From Alteromonas sp. IB21 (GTDB lineage: Bacteria > Pseudomonadota > Gammaproteobacteria > Enterobacterales > Alteromonadaceae), in the NCBI RefSeq assembly GCF_016405965.1, contig NZ_JAEFCD010000029.1, positions 1-64,000 on the forward strand: a stretch of 64,000 nucleotides of DNA, written 5' to 3'. The notes under the pieces were generated by a model. That model ran no database searches. It was given only the letters and a program-made list of their open reading frames with translations, and had not been told where the DNA came from. The position numbers and the translations under genes were made by a program. Below, in pieces: positions 9,697-18,743 of the stretch; position 1 is the stretch's first letter; each line of letters begins with the position of its first letter.

Positions 9697-10074
9697 TTAA
9701 ATCGCTTGGGCGGTATAAATTTCCGCCTCTTTCGAAACATCGCTCGCGTACTGCGATAAATGATGACTTAAGATGTTGTCAGCGCGCTCGACAAATTCAT
9801 CTCGCTTAAACTTCCATCCACGCAAGTCAGCTTGTTTTGCTTGGGAAATATAAAAGTCTAAACGGGTTTTTCTTAACAGGTGCGCTTTTTTCTTCAAGTC
9901 GAAGTGAACGAGCGAAAATCTTCTCTCAACTTTCCGAATATCAGCGTGAACGGGACGCTCTACGTCATCTGCTGTTGCTTGGCCTACAGACAGTTTCCCC
10001 TGCCCTAGAACCCCAACCACAACAATAAGCGCTGAAACTACAATACCTGAATATATCCACTTTAAAAAGTTCAT
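9697..10074 (-). CDS. Hypothetical single-pass membrane/exported protein
   Basis: A 125-aa protein with a hydrophobic N-terminus (about residues 7-24, a signal anchor or uncleaved signal). A basic, helical, extracytoplasmic remainder follows (RKVERRFSLVHFDLKKKAHLLRKTRLDF). It has a good AAGGAG ribosome-binding site just before the ATG. I do not recognise the family. It stands alone, convergent with the nucleosidase-like gene. Confidence 0.6.
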   Translation of the reverse strand: MNFLKWIYSGIVVSALIVVVGVLGQGKLSVGQATADDVERPVHADIRKVERRFSLVHFDLKKKAHLLRKTRLDFYISQAKQADLRGWKFKRDEFVERADNILSHHLSQYASDVSKEAEIYTAQAI

Positions 10075-10754
10075 GTCTCACTCCTTGAACCAATTTTGAA
10101 CTGCGTTGCTTTTTACCGAGTGCCCATGCATGTTAGGGCGCTCTCACTAGCTATGCGTTTATGTACATCGCTTATCGCAGGTTGAAATTCATTGACTAGC
10201 TGCGACTAATACTCAAAGGAAAGCAGCTTTCATACCATATAAATTTACTATTAGAATCAAAAGGATATGAAAATTAACCACTACACCGAAACCTGTAGAA
10301 GGAACTTTCTACACGCTTTAAAAGAAAATTTACCCTGTCTATTCTGTACACCGTTTAGGTAACAAGTCCCGACCAAAACATATTGAGAAAGATATAGTGT
10401 TTTGCGCATGTTTGGTATTACCAAAAAGGTCACTTTTTAGGCAAGACAACCTAACAACATTAGACATAAGTTATAAAAATGCGTAGCTCTAGAGCAAAAC
10501 CTAAGTTCCCTTCCTTTTGGAAATATACCGCTACCTCGGGTTCAGAACTTCTGCTTATTTTTCTGGTACGTGCAATTCGTGCAGCGTTTAAAAACCGCAG
10601 GCAAATTCGATTTAAGTGAGTGGAAATAGGGGAAAGTAGCGTACCTCAGAGTTATTTGACGCCTCCTTGGTTACTTAAACCCCTCTGAGTCGTCTTCTTT
10701 TTATGCGAAAAAGGGGCGAATGCCCCTTTTATATTGCTTTTCTTGAAAAAGCCT
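10075..10754. other. Intergenic region with a possible 46-aa small ORF
   Basis: 680 bases without a convincing gene. A plus-strand frame at 10479-10619 would encode MRSSRAKPKFPSFWKYTATS... (46 aa, very basic, central hydrophobic stretch LLLIFLVRAI), but it has no ribosome-binding site. A second 31-aa frame begins at 10267. A terminator for the leftward gene lies at 10707-10731. Otherwise I see nothing. Confidence 0.3.
10707..10731 (-). terminator. Terminator of the BON-domain gene
   Basis: AAAAGGGGC / GCCCCTTTT stem with loop GAAT, 24 bases past the stop codon. Confidence 0.85.
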
Positions 10755-11354
10755 TTAGTTCATTGCAGTCTCGGTAACCACGCGAAGGTCGCTTTTCACG
10801 TCTTTGACGTCAGACGCATTCTTCGCAATTTCAATCGCTAGGTCACGCTCTGCGTCAGAATCAACCTCACCTGTAAGCATCACGATACCGTTTTCCACGT
10901 CAACATCTATATCAAAACCTGAGATATCGGTGTCCATTAGAAGACGTGTTTTAATTACCGTTGCAATTTTGGCGTCAGTAAGTTCGCTTGTACCGTCATC
11001 TACAGAATCTTCCATGTCATCCGACATTTCGCCTTCCATGTCCTTGTCAGCAACAACAGTCAGTTTGTTGTCTACAGACGTAACACCGTCAATATTAGCG
11101 ACCAACTCTTCTGCTAGCTTCTTATCTACAGAATTTTCGACTTTACCTGTAAGCACAACATTGCCGTCTTTGACGTCGGTATTGATATCGAACGAATCCA
11201 GGTTACCATTGAACAATAGCGTAGCTTCAGCTTTACCATCAATCCATGCGTCTTTGGCGCCCTTTTCCCACTTATTGTCAGTGTCCATATCACCTGCATA
11301 AGCTGCAGTTGTCAAAGTTGTAGCAACAATCATAGAAATTAGTGAACGTTTCAT
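10755..11354 (-). CDS. Periplasmic BON-domain protein, OsmY-like
   Basis: A 199-aa protein with a cleavable signal peptide (MKRSLISMIVATTLTTAAYA) and two BON domains (about residues 40-103 and 130-196). Each contains the GxVxLTGxV pattern (NVVLTGKVEN, IVMLTGEVDS). The linker is highly acidic. BON domains bind phospholipid or other envelope components, and OsmY-type proteins respond to osmotic or envelope stress. The frame opens upstream, but the ATG at 11354 has AAGGAG at the right distance and begins the signal peptide. The specific role is inferred by family only. Confidence 0.85.
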   Translation of the reverse strand: MKRSLISMIVATTLTTAAYAGDMDTDNKWEKGAKDAWIDGKAEATLLFNGNLDSFDINTDVKDGNVVLTGKVENSVDKKLAEELVANIDGVTSVDNKLTVVADKDMEGEMSDDMEDSVDDGTSELTDAKIATVIKTRLLMDTDISGFDIDVDVENGIVMLTGEVDSDAERDLAIEIAKNASDVKDVKSDLRVVTETAMN

Positions 11355-11719
11355 AACATTTCTCCTTTGTCGAAACTCATGAGGATATAAGCCAAAACCT
11401 TGCCAACAACACAACACACTGTTTTAAATATAAATTATTAAAAATAGCTATGATGTAAATCCCCGGGATTTGAAATCTTTGCTGTGAAACGAGAACTTTT
11501 TACCTGATGTTCAAAAAGTGAGCCGCTCATATCGTCAATTCGGAAAAACACAATAAGAACACTCATTGAAATTCTGCAATAGTAGAGCAGAAAAGATTAA
11601 ACTGATTTAATAATTGAAACGTAGATAAGTGAGAATATCTTCTTGTCGTTTGGTGCCTGTCAACAACGCGAGAGGAAACGGCATTCAAACATTTTTTTAA
11701 TATCAAGGACGCTAACCCC
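11355..11719. other. Intergenic region
   Basis: 365 bases between divergent genes. It is AT-rich and must hold both promoters. I see no RNA gene or strong repeat. Confidence 0.4.
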
Positions 11720-12697
11720 ATGGATATTGCGCTTATTGCTGCTTCGATATTCTTCATAACAGTCAGCTTTATTCCCCTTTTACCCTCCTCGCATTGGTTG
11801 GTTAGGGTGTGGGAGTTCCCCCGCTTACAACTATCTGTACTCATTGCCATTCTACTTATGTGCCACGCACTAAACTGGACGCCAAATCATGACTGGTTGC
11901 TTATTAATGCTCTTGTAATAATAGGATTAGGTGTAAGTCTGCTCTACCAACTAATTTGGATAATCCCTTACACACCCTTCTACAAAAAAGATGTCAAAAG
12001 AATAGAAAAACCTGAGACAAATAGCACGATAAGCGTGCTTTCAAGCAACGTATATATGCCAAACAATGACTTCAGAAAACTTATTGAACATGTAAGAAAC
12101 AAACAACCAGATTTTCTAGTGACATTAGAGTCAAATGAAAAGTGGCAAAAGGGGATGAGTGAAATCGAATCAGAGTATCCTTATCGAAAGTTTTGCGCAC
12201 TTGAAAACCTTTATGGCATGCATTTATATAGCAAAATACCGTTTGAAGAGGCTACGCTAAACTTCCTTATCGAAGATGATGTTCCTTCAATGAAGGTAAA
12301 GGTAAATTTCCACGGGCAAGACACCCTACTTTATTTTCTTCACCCTAAGCCTCCTAGCCCAACAGAAAACACGTATGCAAAGCCACGTGATATCGAATTA
12401 GCCGTTGTTGGAGAAGAAATATCAAAAACAAGCGGACCGATTATAGTGGCGGGCGACCTTAACGATGTAGCTTGGTCACCAACAACACGAAAGTTTAAAA
12501 AGATTAGTGGACTGCTCGATCCAAGGGAAGGTCGCGGTTTTTACAATACGTTTCACGCAAAATACCCGTTAGTTAAATGGCCGCTAGACCATGTATTTCA
12601 TTCTGAGCATTTTGCATTAGTTCACATTGAGAAATTAGAGAGTATAGGCTCCGACCACTACCCTCTTTATACTGAGTTAGCGTTTATTAAAGCCTAA
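11720..12697 (+). CDS. Membrane-anchored endonuclease/exonuclease/phosphatase-family protein
   Basis: A 325-aa protein. Three predicted transmembrane segments fill residues 1-90, then an EEP (DNase I-like) domain runs to the end. The catalytic signatures are TISVLSSNVYMPN, TLESNEKW, LHPKPPSP, VAGDLNDVAWS and, at the C-terminus, LDHVFHS...GSDHYPL. The family covers nucleases, phosphodiesterases and phospholipases, so the substrate is open. The catalytic domain probably faces the periplasm. It is a single gene with no clear partner. Confidence 0.8.
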   Translation: MDIALIAASIFFITVSFIPLLPSSHWLVRVWEFPRLQLSVLIAILLMCHALNWTPNHDWLLINALVIIGLGVSLLYQLIWIIPYTPFYKKDVKRIEKPETNSTISVLSSNVYMPNNDFRKLIEHVRNKQPDFLVTLESNEKWQKGMSEIESEYPYRKFCALENLYGMHLYSKIPFEEATLNFLIEDDVPSMKVKVNFHGQDTLLYFLHPKPPSPTENTYAKPRDIELAVVGEEISKTSGPIIVAGDLNDVAWSPTTRKFKKISGLLDPREGRGFYNTFHAKYPLVKWPLDHVFHSEHFALVHIEKLESIGSDHYPLYTELAFIKA

Positions 12698-12726
12698 TAA
12701 ACCATCTTATCTGGGAAAAGGACTAT

Positions 12727-13275
12727 TTAGTTAGCGCTTCTATGCTTTACACACCACATTAGGCTTTCACAAGCCTCTTCTCGCTTTTTAAAGTGTGCCA
12801 GGCCAATAAGAATACCTTCCCTTGGCCAAACTGCTTGGTCAAGCACGCTTTGATCCTCTTGAGATAGTTCCTGTCTATTTAATACAATCTCTACCGCTTT
12901 TTTGTTCGGTTTGATTAGCGTGGGGTTGGCAGCCTCGACTAACGAAGATTTAACACATATGTACTCACGTTTTACTGGGTCGCGTACTACTCCTATAAAA
13001 TCATTATCACAAATTATAGCAGGCCAGCCTTCCGAGATTCGACTTTGACCAAACATGATCAACGTAAAGGCAAACAGAACAAAAAGCGTAAGGCCAATAA
13101 ATTGTGCGCTTAGATCCGGGGCAACGCTTATAATCACCGCAACGACCGCAGCGAAAAATATCCAGCCACCAAACACTCGTCGCATGGCGTTTGGAGAAAT
13201 CCCAGATATCACATCCACTGATTTTAGTGATTGCTTATCATATTGTTTAATAAATACAGACGATTGTGATTCCAC
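12727..13275 (-). CDS. Hypothetical two-helix membrane protein
   Basis: A 182-aa protein with two hydrophobic segments (about residues 35-52 and 57-74), then a soluble domain of about 100 residues with a PH-like feel (AIICDNDFIGVVRDPVKREYI). The apparent start is GTG, and no better in-frame ATG lies nearby. I do not recognise the family and infer no function. Confidence 0.6.
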   Translation of the reverse strand: MESQSSVFIKQYDKQSLKSVDVISGISPNAMRRVFGGWIFFAAVVAVIISVAPDLSAQFIGLTLFVLFAFTLIMFGQSRISEGWPAIICDNDFIGVVRDPVKREYICVKSSLVEAANPTLIKPNKKAVEIVLNRQELSQEDQSVLDQAVWPREGILIGLAHFKKREEACESLMWCVKHRSAN

Positions 13276-13878
13276 AGCCTTTCCATGAGAAGAGTAAGAG
13301 AAACAAAAATTAGTACGTTATAAGTAAGGCTGAAGATTTACCTTCACTCAGAACAGCAACGTATTGCGATAAAGACGCAAACTTTACGCAAAAAAGCGTG
13401 CTCATTAATAACGGTATCAATATTTAAAGTATTGAATTGTAATGTTTAAAAACAGGGGGAAAGCATAGCAAAATTAGTTGCAGTGGCAAAGCAATTACAC
13501 GTTCAAAACACAGGTTAATAAGTTCTAAAGATAATGATTATTTTACGTACTGTTACCGTGTGTAAGCTCTCGACATAATATACCGAAAGGTTTCCCTCAT
13601 CTCGGCAACAGTTTTACAAAAAGTCTTAAAGAGTTAGAAACGTACAAGGAATAAGGATCAATAACTAAGGGGGGTATGTAAAATTTTCTTTCTTTGAGCA
13701 CCTCTTTCGTTATCCAGCGTGATTTGTAGTATGTGAAAACGGCCAAAAAAACCATATAAACGAAATATATCAACAACCTAAAGTTAAGGAACATTCTTTG
13801 CTTCATACGAAAGTATAGTCTGCAAGGTGCACCGTCGAAGGCAGTAAGCATTCAACAGATAAGCAAAGGAGGAAGAGT
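13276..13878. other. Intergenic region
   Basis: 603 AT-rich bases. An 84-aa minus-strand frame (13597-13851) has one hydrophobic stretch but no ribosome-binding site or recognisable motif, so I do not call it. The right end carries the strong AAGGAGG at 13866-13872 for the following gene. Confidence 0.4.
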
Positions 13879-14865
13879 ATGCGTTCACCAATTAGTGCAG
13901 TCACTATTGTGAAGAATAGAACTGAAAAACTGACCAATCTGATAACTCAACTTGAGCAATGCTCACCAACGCCCGATGAACTTGTTATTGTTTGGATGGC
14001 ACCGCCATCAGATCTTTCTCTAATACAAAGTGACAAATTAGACATCGTTCACAAATTTACAACCCAAGGCGAACTTCCAATTGCGAAAGCGAGAAATAAA
14101 GGAATGCTAGCCGCAAAACACGCAAACCTTGCCTATTTAAATGTTGATGCTGTGGTATCTCCATCGTTGTTTAAAGACGGCTTACTTGCACTGAAAGATA
14201 ACGCGGTAATTTTTACCTCCGTTGTTTTTCTGCCCAGTGAACGATGTGAGAAACCGTACTCAGACATTGCTAAAAACGAACGACAAATTGGCTATTTAGC
14301 GAGTAACGACGACACGCTACCCAAAGAAGATAACAACGAAATACCCTCAAGAGATCAGGAAATTAATCATGGAAAGTTTAGTGACGATAGTATTTGTTCT
14401 ACAGTGTTTTTTATTCGTAAGGCAGACTTTCAGAAAACCGGCGGCTTCGATGAAGGCTACGCAGGTTTCGGACTAAATGACGAAGATTTTTTCACTCACT
14501 GCAGAGCGTTGGGTTTTTCACTTGAGCAATTACCTACCCGTACCTTTGCTCCTCAGCGTCCCAATTATCAATGCCCCGTCAATCACTTACTCGATTTCGT
14601 GCACAACGCGCAGCGATTTCGAGCAAAATGGGCATTCTTTCCATGCGAATCGGTATTAAACGCCTATGCGGAAAAAGGCTACATTAATGCTGACTTCATC
14701 GAGCATGGCATCAAGATTATCCAACTTCCTGAGCGTGAAAATGAAAAACGTGACTTCGATAGCCAAGACGTTGTTATGGAAATACATTCCTCGTCAGATA
14801 GGGTCGCTTTTACTTCTTTTCACTCCCCTAAAAAAAGCCAAGGTTTTTTAAGAACAACTGCATAA
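13879..14865 (+). CDS. Family 2-like glycosyltransferase
   Basis: A 328-aa GT-A glycosyltransferase. The N-terminal donor-binding part reads ISAVTIVKNRTEKLTNL, the metal-binding DxD-like site is LNVDAVVS, and the C-terminal galactosyltransferase-type motif is TGGFDEGYAGFG..DEDF. It transfers a sugar to an unknown acceptor and is cytosolic or membrane-peripheral. It has a near-perfect AAGGAGG ribosome-binding site. First gene of a three-gene operon with a YqcI/YcgG-type protein 22 bases downstream and a DUF1989 protein after it, which suggests a small specialised-metabolite pathway. Confidence 0.85.
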   Translation: MRSPISAVTIVKNRTEKLTNLITQLEQCSPTPDELVIVWMAPPSDLSLIQSDKLDIVHKFTTQGELPIAKARNKGMLAAKHANLAYLNVDAVVSPSLFKDGLLALKDNAVIFTSVVFLPSERCEKPYSDIAKNERQIGYLASNDDTLPKEDNNEIPSRDQEINHGKFSDDSICSTVFFIRKADFQKTGGFDEGYAGFGLNDEDFFTHCRALGFSLEQLPTRTFAPQRPNYQCPVNHLLDFVHNAQRFRAKWAFFPCESVLNAYAEKGYINADFIEHGIKIIQLPERENEKRDFDSQDVVMEIHSSSDRVAFTSFHSPKKSQGFLRTTA

Positions 14866-14887
14866 CTGTTCTACAAGGAGATAGGGA

Positions 14888-15571
14888 ATGTCTTTCGTTA
14901 AGCCAGATATAGTACAGCGTTTCTTTTCGTTTATAGGGGAAGATAGCTTTCCCTGTGTTGGGGCTAAAACAGCACTGACCAGAGGGCAGGTATACGTAAA
15001 ACACTACGACAACATAGAATGTAAAACCAATGAAACCGATATATTGGCTTCGATTCATACGTTCGTAGAGTCTTTTGATATTGAGCAAGATATGTACTCC
15101 TCGCTAGTCGTCACATTCGAGCAACCAGATACCATAAGCGAATACGCGTTTGATAAGCTGCTGTGGGAAAAACTGCAGCGTCTGCATGAAGTGGACGCGT
15201 GTTTGAAGCCTTGGGATAGCAAAGTGTCTAGCGATCCGCAAAGTGCACAGTTTAGTCTTAGCTTAGGCGGAAAAGGCTTCTTCGTTATAGGTTTACACCC
15301 GAATGCCTCTAGAAAGAGTCGACGATTCTCTCATCCCACCATTGTGTTTAATTTACACGAACAGTTTGAATTACTTAGAGAGCAGCATAAGTTTGACGCG
15401 TTTAGAGAACATATCAGAAAGCGTGATACGGCCTACTGCGGCAGTAAGAACCCATTGCTTGCAAATCATGGTGACAGTTCGGAAGTGTATCAATACAGTG
15501 GTAAAACGCATACTGAAGAATGGGAATGCCCCTTCAAACACGTAAAAAACAAAACACCACAGCTACAATAA
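14888..15571 (+). CDS. YqcI/YcgG-family haem-dependent N-hydroxylase-like protein
   Basis: A 227-aa protein of the YqcI/YcgG family. Motifs are FPCVGAKTAL at the N-terminus, GKGFFVIGLHPNASRKSRRF in the middle, then IRKRDTAYCGSKNP, HGDSSEVYQYSGK and EWECPF at the C-terminus. The characterised member GntA is a haem-dependent N-hydroxylase of a guanidino substrate in guanitoxin biosynthesis; others are uncharacterised. Here the substrate is unknown. It has AAGGAG before the ATG. It lies between a glycosyltransferase and a DUF1989 gene, with gaps of 22 and 9 bases, so all three are likely co-transcribed. Confidence 0.8.
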   Translation: MSFVKPDIVQRFFSFIGEDSFPCVGAKTALTRGQVYVKHYDNIECKTNETDILASIHTFVESFDIEQDMYSSLVVTFEQPDTISEYAFDKLLWEKLQRLHEVDACLKPWDSKVSSDPQSAQFSLSLGGKGFFVIGLHPNASRKSRRFSHPTIVFNLHEQFELLREQHKFDAFREHIRKRDTAYCGSKNPLLANHGDSSEVYQYSGKTHTEEWECPFKHVKNKTPQLQ

Positions 15572-15580
15572 GGGCCAAAC

Positions 15581-16174
15581 ATGAAACAGACAATTCAGCC
15601 AAGAAGCGGCACAGCGTTCACAATCAAAAAAGGCGAACTGCTGAAAGTTATCGACCCAGAGGGCCAGCAAGTGGCCGATCTTTATGCATTTAATGAGCAT
15701 GATAAAGAAGAGTTTATCTCTTCAGGACGAAGCTTAGACTACAATGAAAGCCTACAGTTTAAACAAGGTAGCTTACTGTACTCTAATCAAAGCAATGTGA
15801 TGTTTGAAATTATTGAAGACAAAGTCGAAGATCATGATTTCCTACTGACACCTTGTAGCGTTGATACATTTAAGCATTTTTATCCTAATGAAGCGCCTGT
15901 TCCGGGCTGTCACGGTAACTTGGTTGCCGCCTTTGCTGAGTTCGGTATTCCAGAGCATCACGTATGCACTACTTTCAATACTTTTATGAATGTTGAGATA
16001 GATAGCACCGGTAAGATTGCTGTTTTGCCGCCCAAGTCAAAAGCCGGCGATTATACTGTGTTTAAAGCTAAAATGGATATGATTGTAGGCCTAACCGCAT
16101 GTTCAGCGGGTGAATCAAATAATTTTCGATATAAACCAATTCAGTTCGAAATATTGCCCGCGAACCTGCAATAG
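15581..16174 (+). CDS. DUF1989 (urea-carboxylase-associated) family protein
   Basis: A 197-aa DUF1989 protein. Family features are KKGELLKVIDPEGQQVADLYAF, LYSNQSNVMFEI, the metal-ligand-like LLTPCSVDTF, PVPGCHGNL, FNTFMNVEI and GLTACSAGESNNF. DUF1989 pairs (CgdA/CgdB) were shown to act as carboxyguanidine deiminase in guanidine assimilation, so members act on guanidine or urea-like carbon-nitrogen compounds. Here only one copy is present and no carboxylase is nearby. Being 9 bases after a probable guanidino N-hydroxylase, it may process the same guanidino compound. A terminator follows. Confidence 0.82.
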   Translation: MKQTIQPRSGTAFTIKKGELLKVIDPEGQQVADLYAFNEHDKEEFISSGRSLDYNESLQFKQGSLLYSNQSNVMFEIIEDKVEDHDFLLTPCSVDTFKHFYPNEAPVPGCHGNLVAAFAEFGIPEHHVCTTFNTFMNVEIDSTGKIAVLPPKSKAGDYTVFKAKMDMIVGLTACSAGESNNFRYKPIQFEILPANLQ

Positions 16175-16498
16175 TTCCCGACATTTACTTACCCTCAATC
16201 ATGTTCCTTATATGCTATCGCGGTTCTGCGATAGCGCTCATTTTTTCATGTTGACAATCGAAACGCATATACCGTTTAAACGATGTCCGGGCGTTAACGG
16301 CGGATGTTGAGTCTCAAAAGCCACAAAAAGACAAAGTACGGACAATCTTCATCGACAAAGGCGTTTACCGAGAGCGAGTCGTGGCTGGCAACCCAGCGAG
16401 ATGTCTCACATAGAGGAGATGAAGTAAATAGTTAGATACATTGCGTAACCACTTGGTATCTATTATCTTTTAAGTATCACTGTGCTTCGCATGCTCCT
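16175..16498. other. Intergenic region with terminator
   Basis: 324 bases. The operon terminator is at 16213-16247. A plus-strand stretch from 16255 to 16410 is open and ends RVVAGNPARCLT, which resembles the end of hexapeptide acyltransferases but has no start codon. I treat it as unproven. Confidence 0.35.
16213..16247 (+). terminator. Terminator of the GT2-YcgG-DUF1989 operon
   Basis: GCTATCGC / GCGATAGC stem with a 6-base loop, then a T-run. Confidence 0.85.
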
Positions 16499-18625
16499 AT
16501 GTCTATACGATTTCGATACATCATCGCTCTTGCACTGACGGCGTCTCTTATCACTCTTTCTTTTTTGGTGTTGTCAGATCTTATTAAAAATCAAAAGCAG
16601 GATGCAGAAATTATTAATATTGCAGGTCAGCAGCGTATGCTGTCACAGCGCATTGCGCTGCTTGTCGGTACGGCAAACATATGCGATGACAGTGACGAGC
16701 GCCGCTATCTCAATAAGTCACTAACGCGTTTTAAGCAAAACCACCAGTATTTAATTTCGTTAGAGCAGCTTCCTATTGTCACCTTTAATACTTATTTTAA
16801 AAGTGGCCAGCTTGACAGGATGATCAATGACTATGTTGCAAAGGCCGAAAAAGTTTTAGAAAACGACGAATGTAAACCAACCCAATTATTAGACATTAAC
16901 CAACTTACAGCACTTCTTGAGCAGCTGGATAACGTAGTAAATCAGTTCGAATTTGATGCAACCAGTCGTGTAGAAACGGTGTTATCAATAGAGATGTACC
17001 TGTGGCTAGCCGCACTTTTTCTTCTGACAGTTGAAGCTGCCTGTATATTTTTTCCAATGGAACTTGAAATAAAACGTTCATTTAAAAAACTCAACACGTT
17101 AAAAGAGCAAGCAGAAAATAATGCTGAGCTGGCGCAAAAAGCCAATAAAGCAAAATCAGAGTTCCTTTCTAGCATGAGCCACGAACTGCGAACCCCGATG
17201 AATGGTCTATTTGGCATGATAGAGCTGGCAATCGATAACCCAGAGAAGAGCGGTATCTATCTTAAAAAGGCCAAAACTGCTGGGCGGCAGCTACTTGTAC
17301 TTATCAATGACATTTTGGATATATCCAAAATAGAGGCGGGAAAGATTAAAATTGAACAAGCGCCAGTTGATCTGCTCCAAGTGCTGGATGATGTGGTCTC
17401 ACTTCAGCGGGTATATTGTCAGCGCAAAGGCTTGGCATTTAAATATATCAAAGATCCCTCTCTCCCTCACATAATCAAAGGCGATATTACCCGCATTTCG
17501 CAAATCCTTCACAACTTACTCAGCAACGCGATAAAGTTTACAGAGCAAGGCTCCGTCACACTAAAGGTTGACTACGCAAGCCAAGTGGATGGCAACCTTC
17601 TTACGTTCGATATAATTGACACGGGTATAGGTATAGCCTCACCGAAACTTAAAACTATTTTTCGCAAGTTTGAACAAGCAGACCAATCTACGACCCGCGA
17701 ATTTGGGGGCACAGGGCTAGGTTTAAGCATTGCTAAACAGCTCGCTAATCTGATGGGAGGCGACATTAAAGTATACTCCGTGCCCGGTGAAGGCAGTTCG
17801 TTTAAGTTCCACTTGAAGGTAGAAGAGACTCACCTCCCCTTAATCACCGTAGAAACGAATATGAATTTGCGCTGTGCAATCATTGATGATTTACAAACCA
17901 GCCGCGAGTACGTTGAGCATATTGTTACTTCGATGTCGATTAAACCCACTTGCTACGAGAGCGCAAAGGCCTATCTGAACGATAATCCACTTAACTATGA
18001 AGTAATTATTTTAGATCTTTCCATGCCAGAAATGAGCGGCGCTGATCTGATTGAGCAATTAAAAACCATGAGTCCAGCATCGCTTCCAAAAATTATTCTA
18101 ATATCTGCTGAACTGGAGCGCTTAGAAGACGAGGGAGACATACAAGCACTTATTTGGAAGAGCCACGCAAAGCCTATCAACAGGCGAGAGTTGGAGAACG
18201 ACTTAGCCAAGTTAATAGAAAAGCAGCCCAATAACCAACAGAACATTCAAACCATCAACAAGTCGAAACGAATATTATTGGCTGAAGATAACGAAATAAA
18301 CGCCGAGATAGTGAAAGCAATATTACAAAACGAGGGGTACAAATTTCTCCACGTAAAAAACGGCTCAGACGCGGTTGATGTCTGCAAAAAACATAACTTT
18401 GACCTCATACTGATGGACTGTAATATGCCCATCATGGGCGGCATAGAAGCATCGATTTTTCTACGCAAAACCTTCGATGTAAAAACTCCGATTGTTGCGC
18501 TAACCGCTAATGCCTTTGCTGAAGACAAGGATGAATGTTTGGCTGCAGGTATGGATGACTTTTTAGCCAAGCCGTTAGACAAAGATACGCTGCTGCTATG
18601 TATCAGAAAATACCTTGGTTCGTGA
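16499..18625 (+). CDS. Hybrid sensor histidine kinase with PilJ-like sensor and two receivers
   Basis: A 708-aa membrane sensor. TM1 (about 7-27) and TM2 (about 165-185) bracket a periplasmic PilJ/NarX-type helical sensor with the typical NIAGQQRMLSQRIAL motif. A HisKA domain follows with phospho-acceptor His228 (SSMSHELRTPMNG), then HATPase_c (LSNAIKF, DTGIGI, GTGLGLSI). Two receiver domains follow, with phospho-aspartates at about Asp506 (ILDLSMPEM) and Asp640 (LMDCNMPIM). There is no Hpt domain and no adjacent response regulator, so the phosphorelay partner is elsewhere. No obvious ribosome-binding site precedes the ATG. Confidence 0.9.
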   Translation: MSIRFRYIIALALTASLITLSFLVLSDLIKNQKQDAEIINIAGQQRMLSQRIALLVGTANICDDSDERRYLNKSLTRFKQNHQYLISLEQLPIVTFNTYFKSGQLDRMINDYVAKAEKVLENDECKPTQLLDINQLTALLEQLDNVVNQFEFDATSRVETVLSIEMYLWLAALFLLTVEAACIFFPMELEIKRSFKKLNTLKEQAENNAELAQKANKAKSEFLSSMSHELRTPMNGLFGMIELAIDNPEKSGIYLKKAKTAGRQLLVLINDILDISKIEAGKIKIEQAPVDLLQVLDDVVSLQRVYCQRKGLAFKYIKDPSLPHIIKGDITRISQILHNLLSNAIKFTEQGSVTLKVDYASQVDGNLLTFDIIDTGIGIASPKLKTIFRKFEQADQSTTREFGGTGLGLSIAKQLANLMGGDIKVYSVPGEGSSFKFHLKVEETHLPLITVETNMNLRCAIIDDLQTSREYVEHIVTSMSIKPTCYESAKAYLNDNPLNYEVIILDLSMPEMSGADLIEQLKTMSPASLPKIILISAELERLEDEGDIQALIWKSHAKPINRRELENDLAKLIEKQPNNQQNIQTINKSKRILLAEDNEINAEIVKAILQNEGYKFLHVKNGSDAVDVCKKHNFDLILMDCNMPIMGGIEASIFLRKTFDVKTPIVALTANAFAEDKDECLAAGMDDFLAKPLDKDTLLLCIRKYLGS

Positions 18626-18743
18626 TAAGCGTTATCAAACGCCAAATAACTAACGAATTAACTATATCGCTACAACCTGCGAGGCTGGTATTTATGGCTC
18701 ATATAGCTAATTCACAGGTTTCATAGCGAACGTAAATTTTTTA

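Noticed and set aside
13597..13851. 84-aa minus-strand frame
   Set aside because: It has no ribosome-binding site and no motif; one hydrophobic run in AT-rich DNA is not enough.
16255..16410. Open stretch ending RVVAGNPARCLT that resembles an acyltransferase tail
   Set aside because: There is no start codon and no upstream acyltransferase sequence; about 50 open codons can occur by chance.
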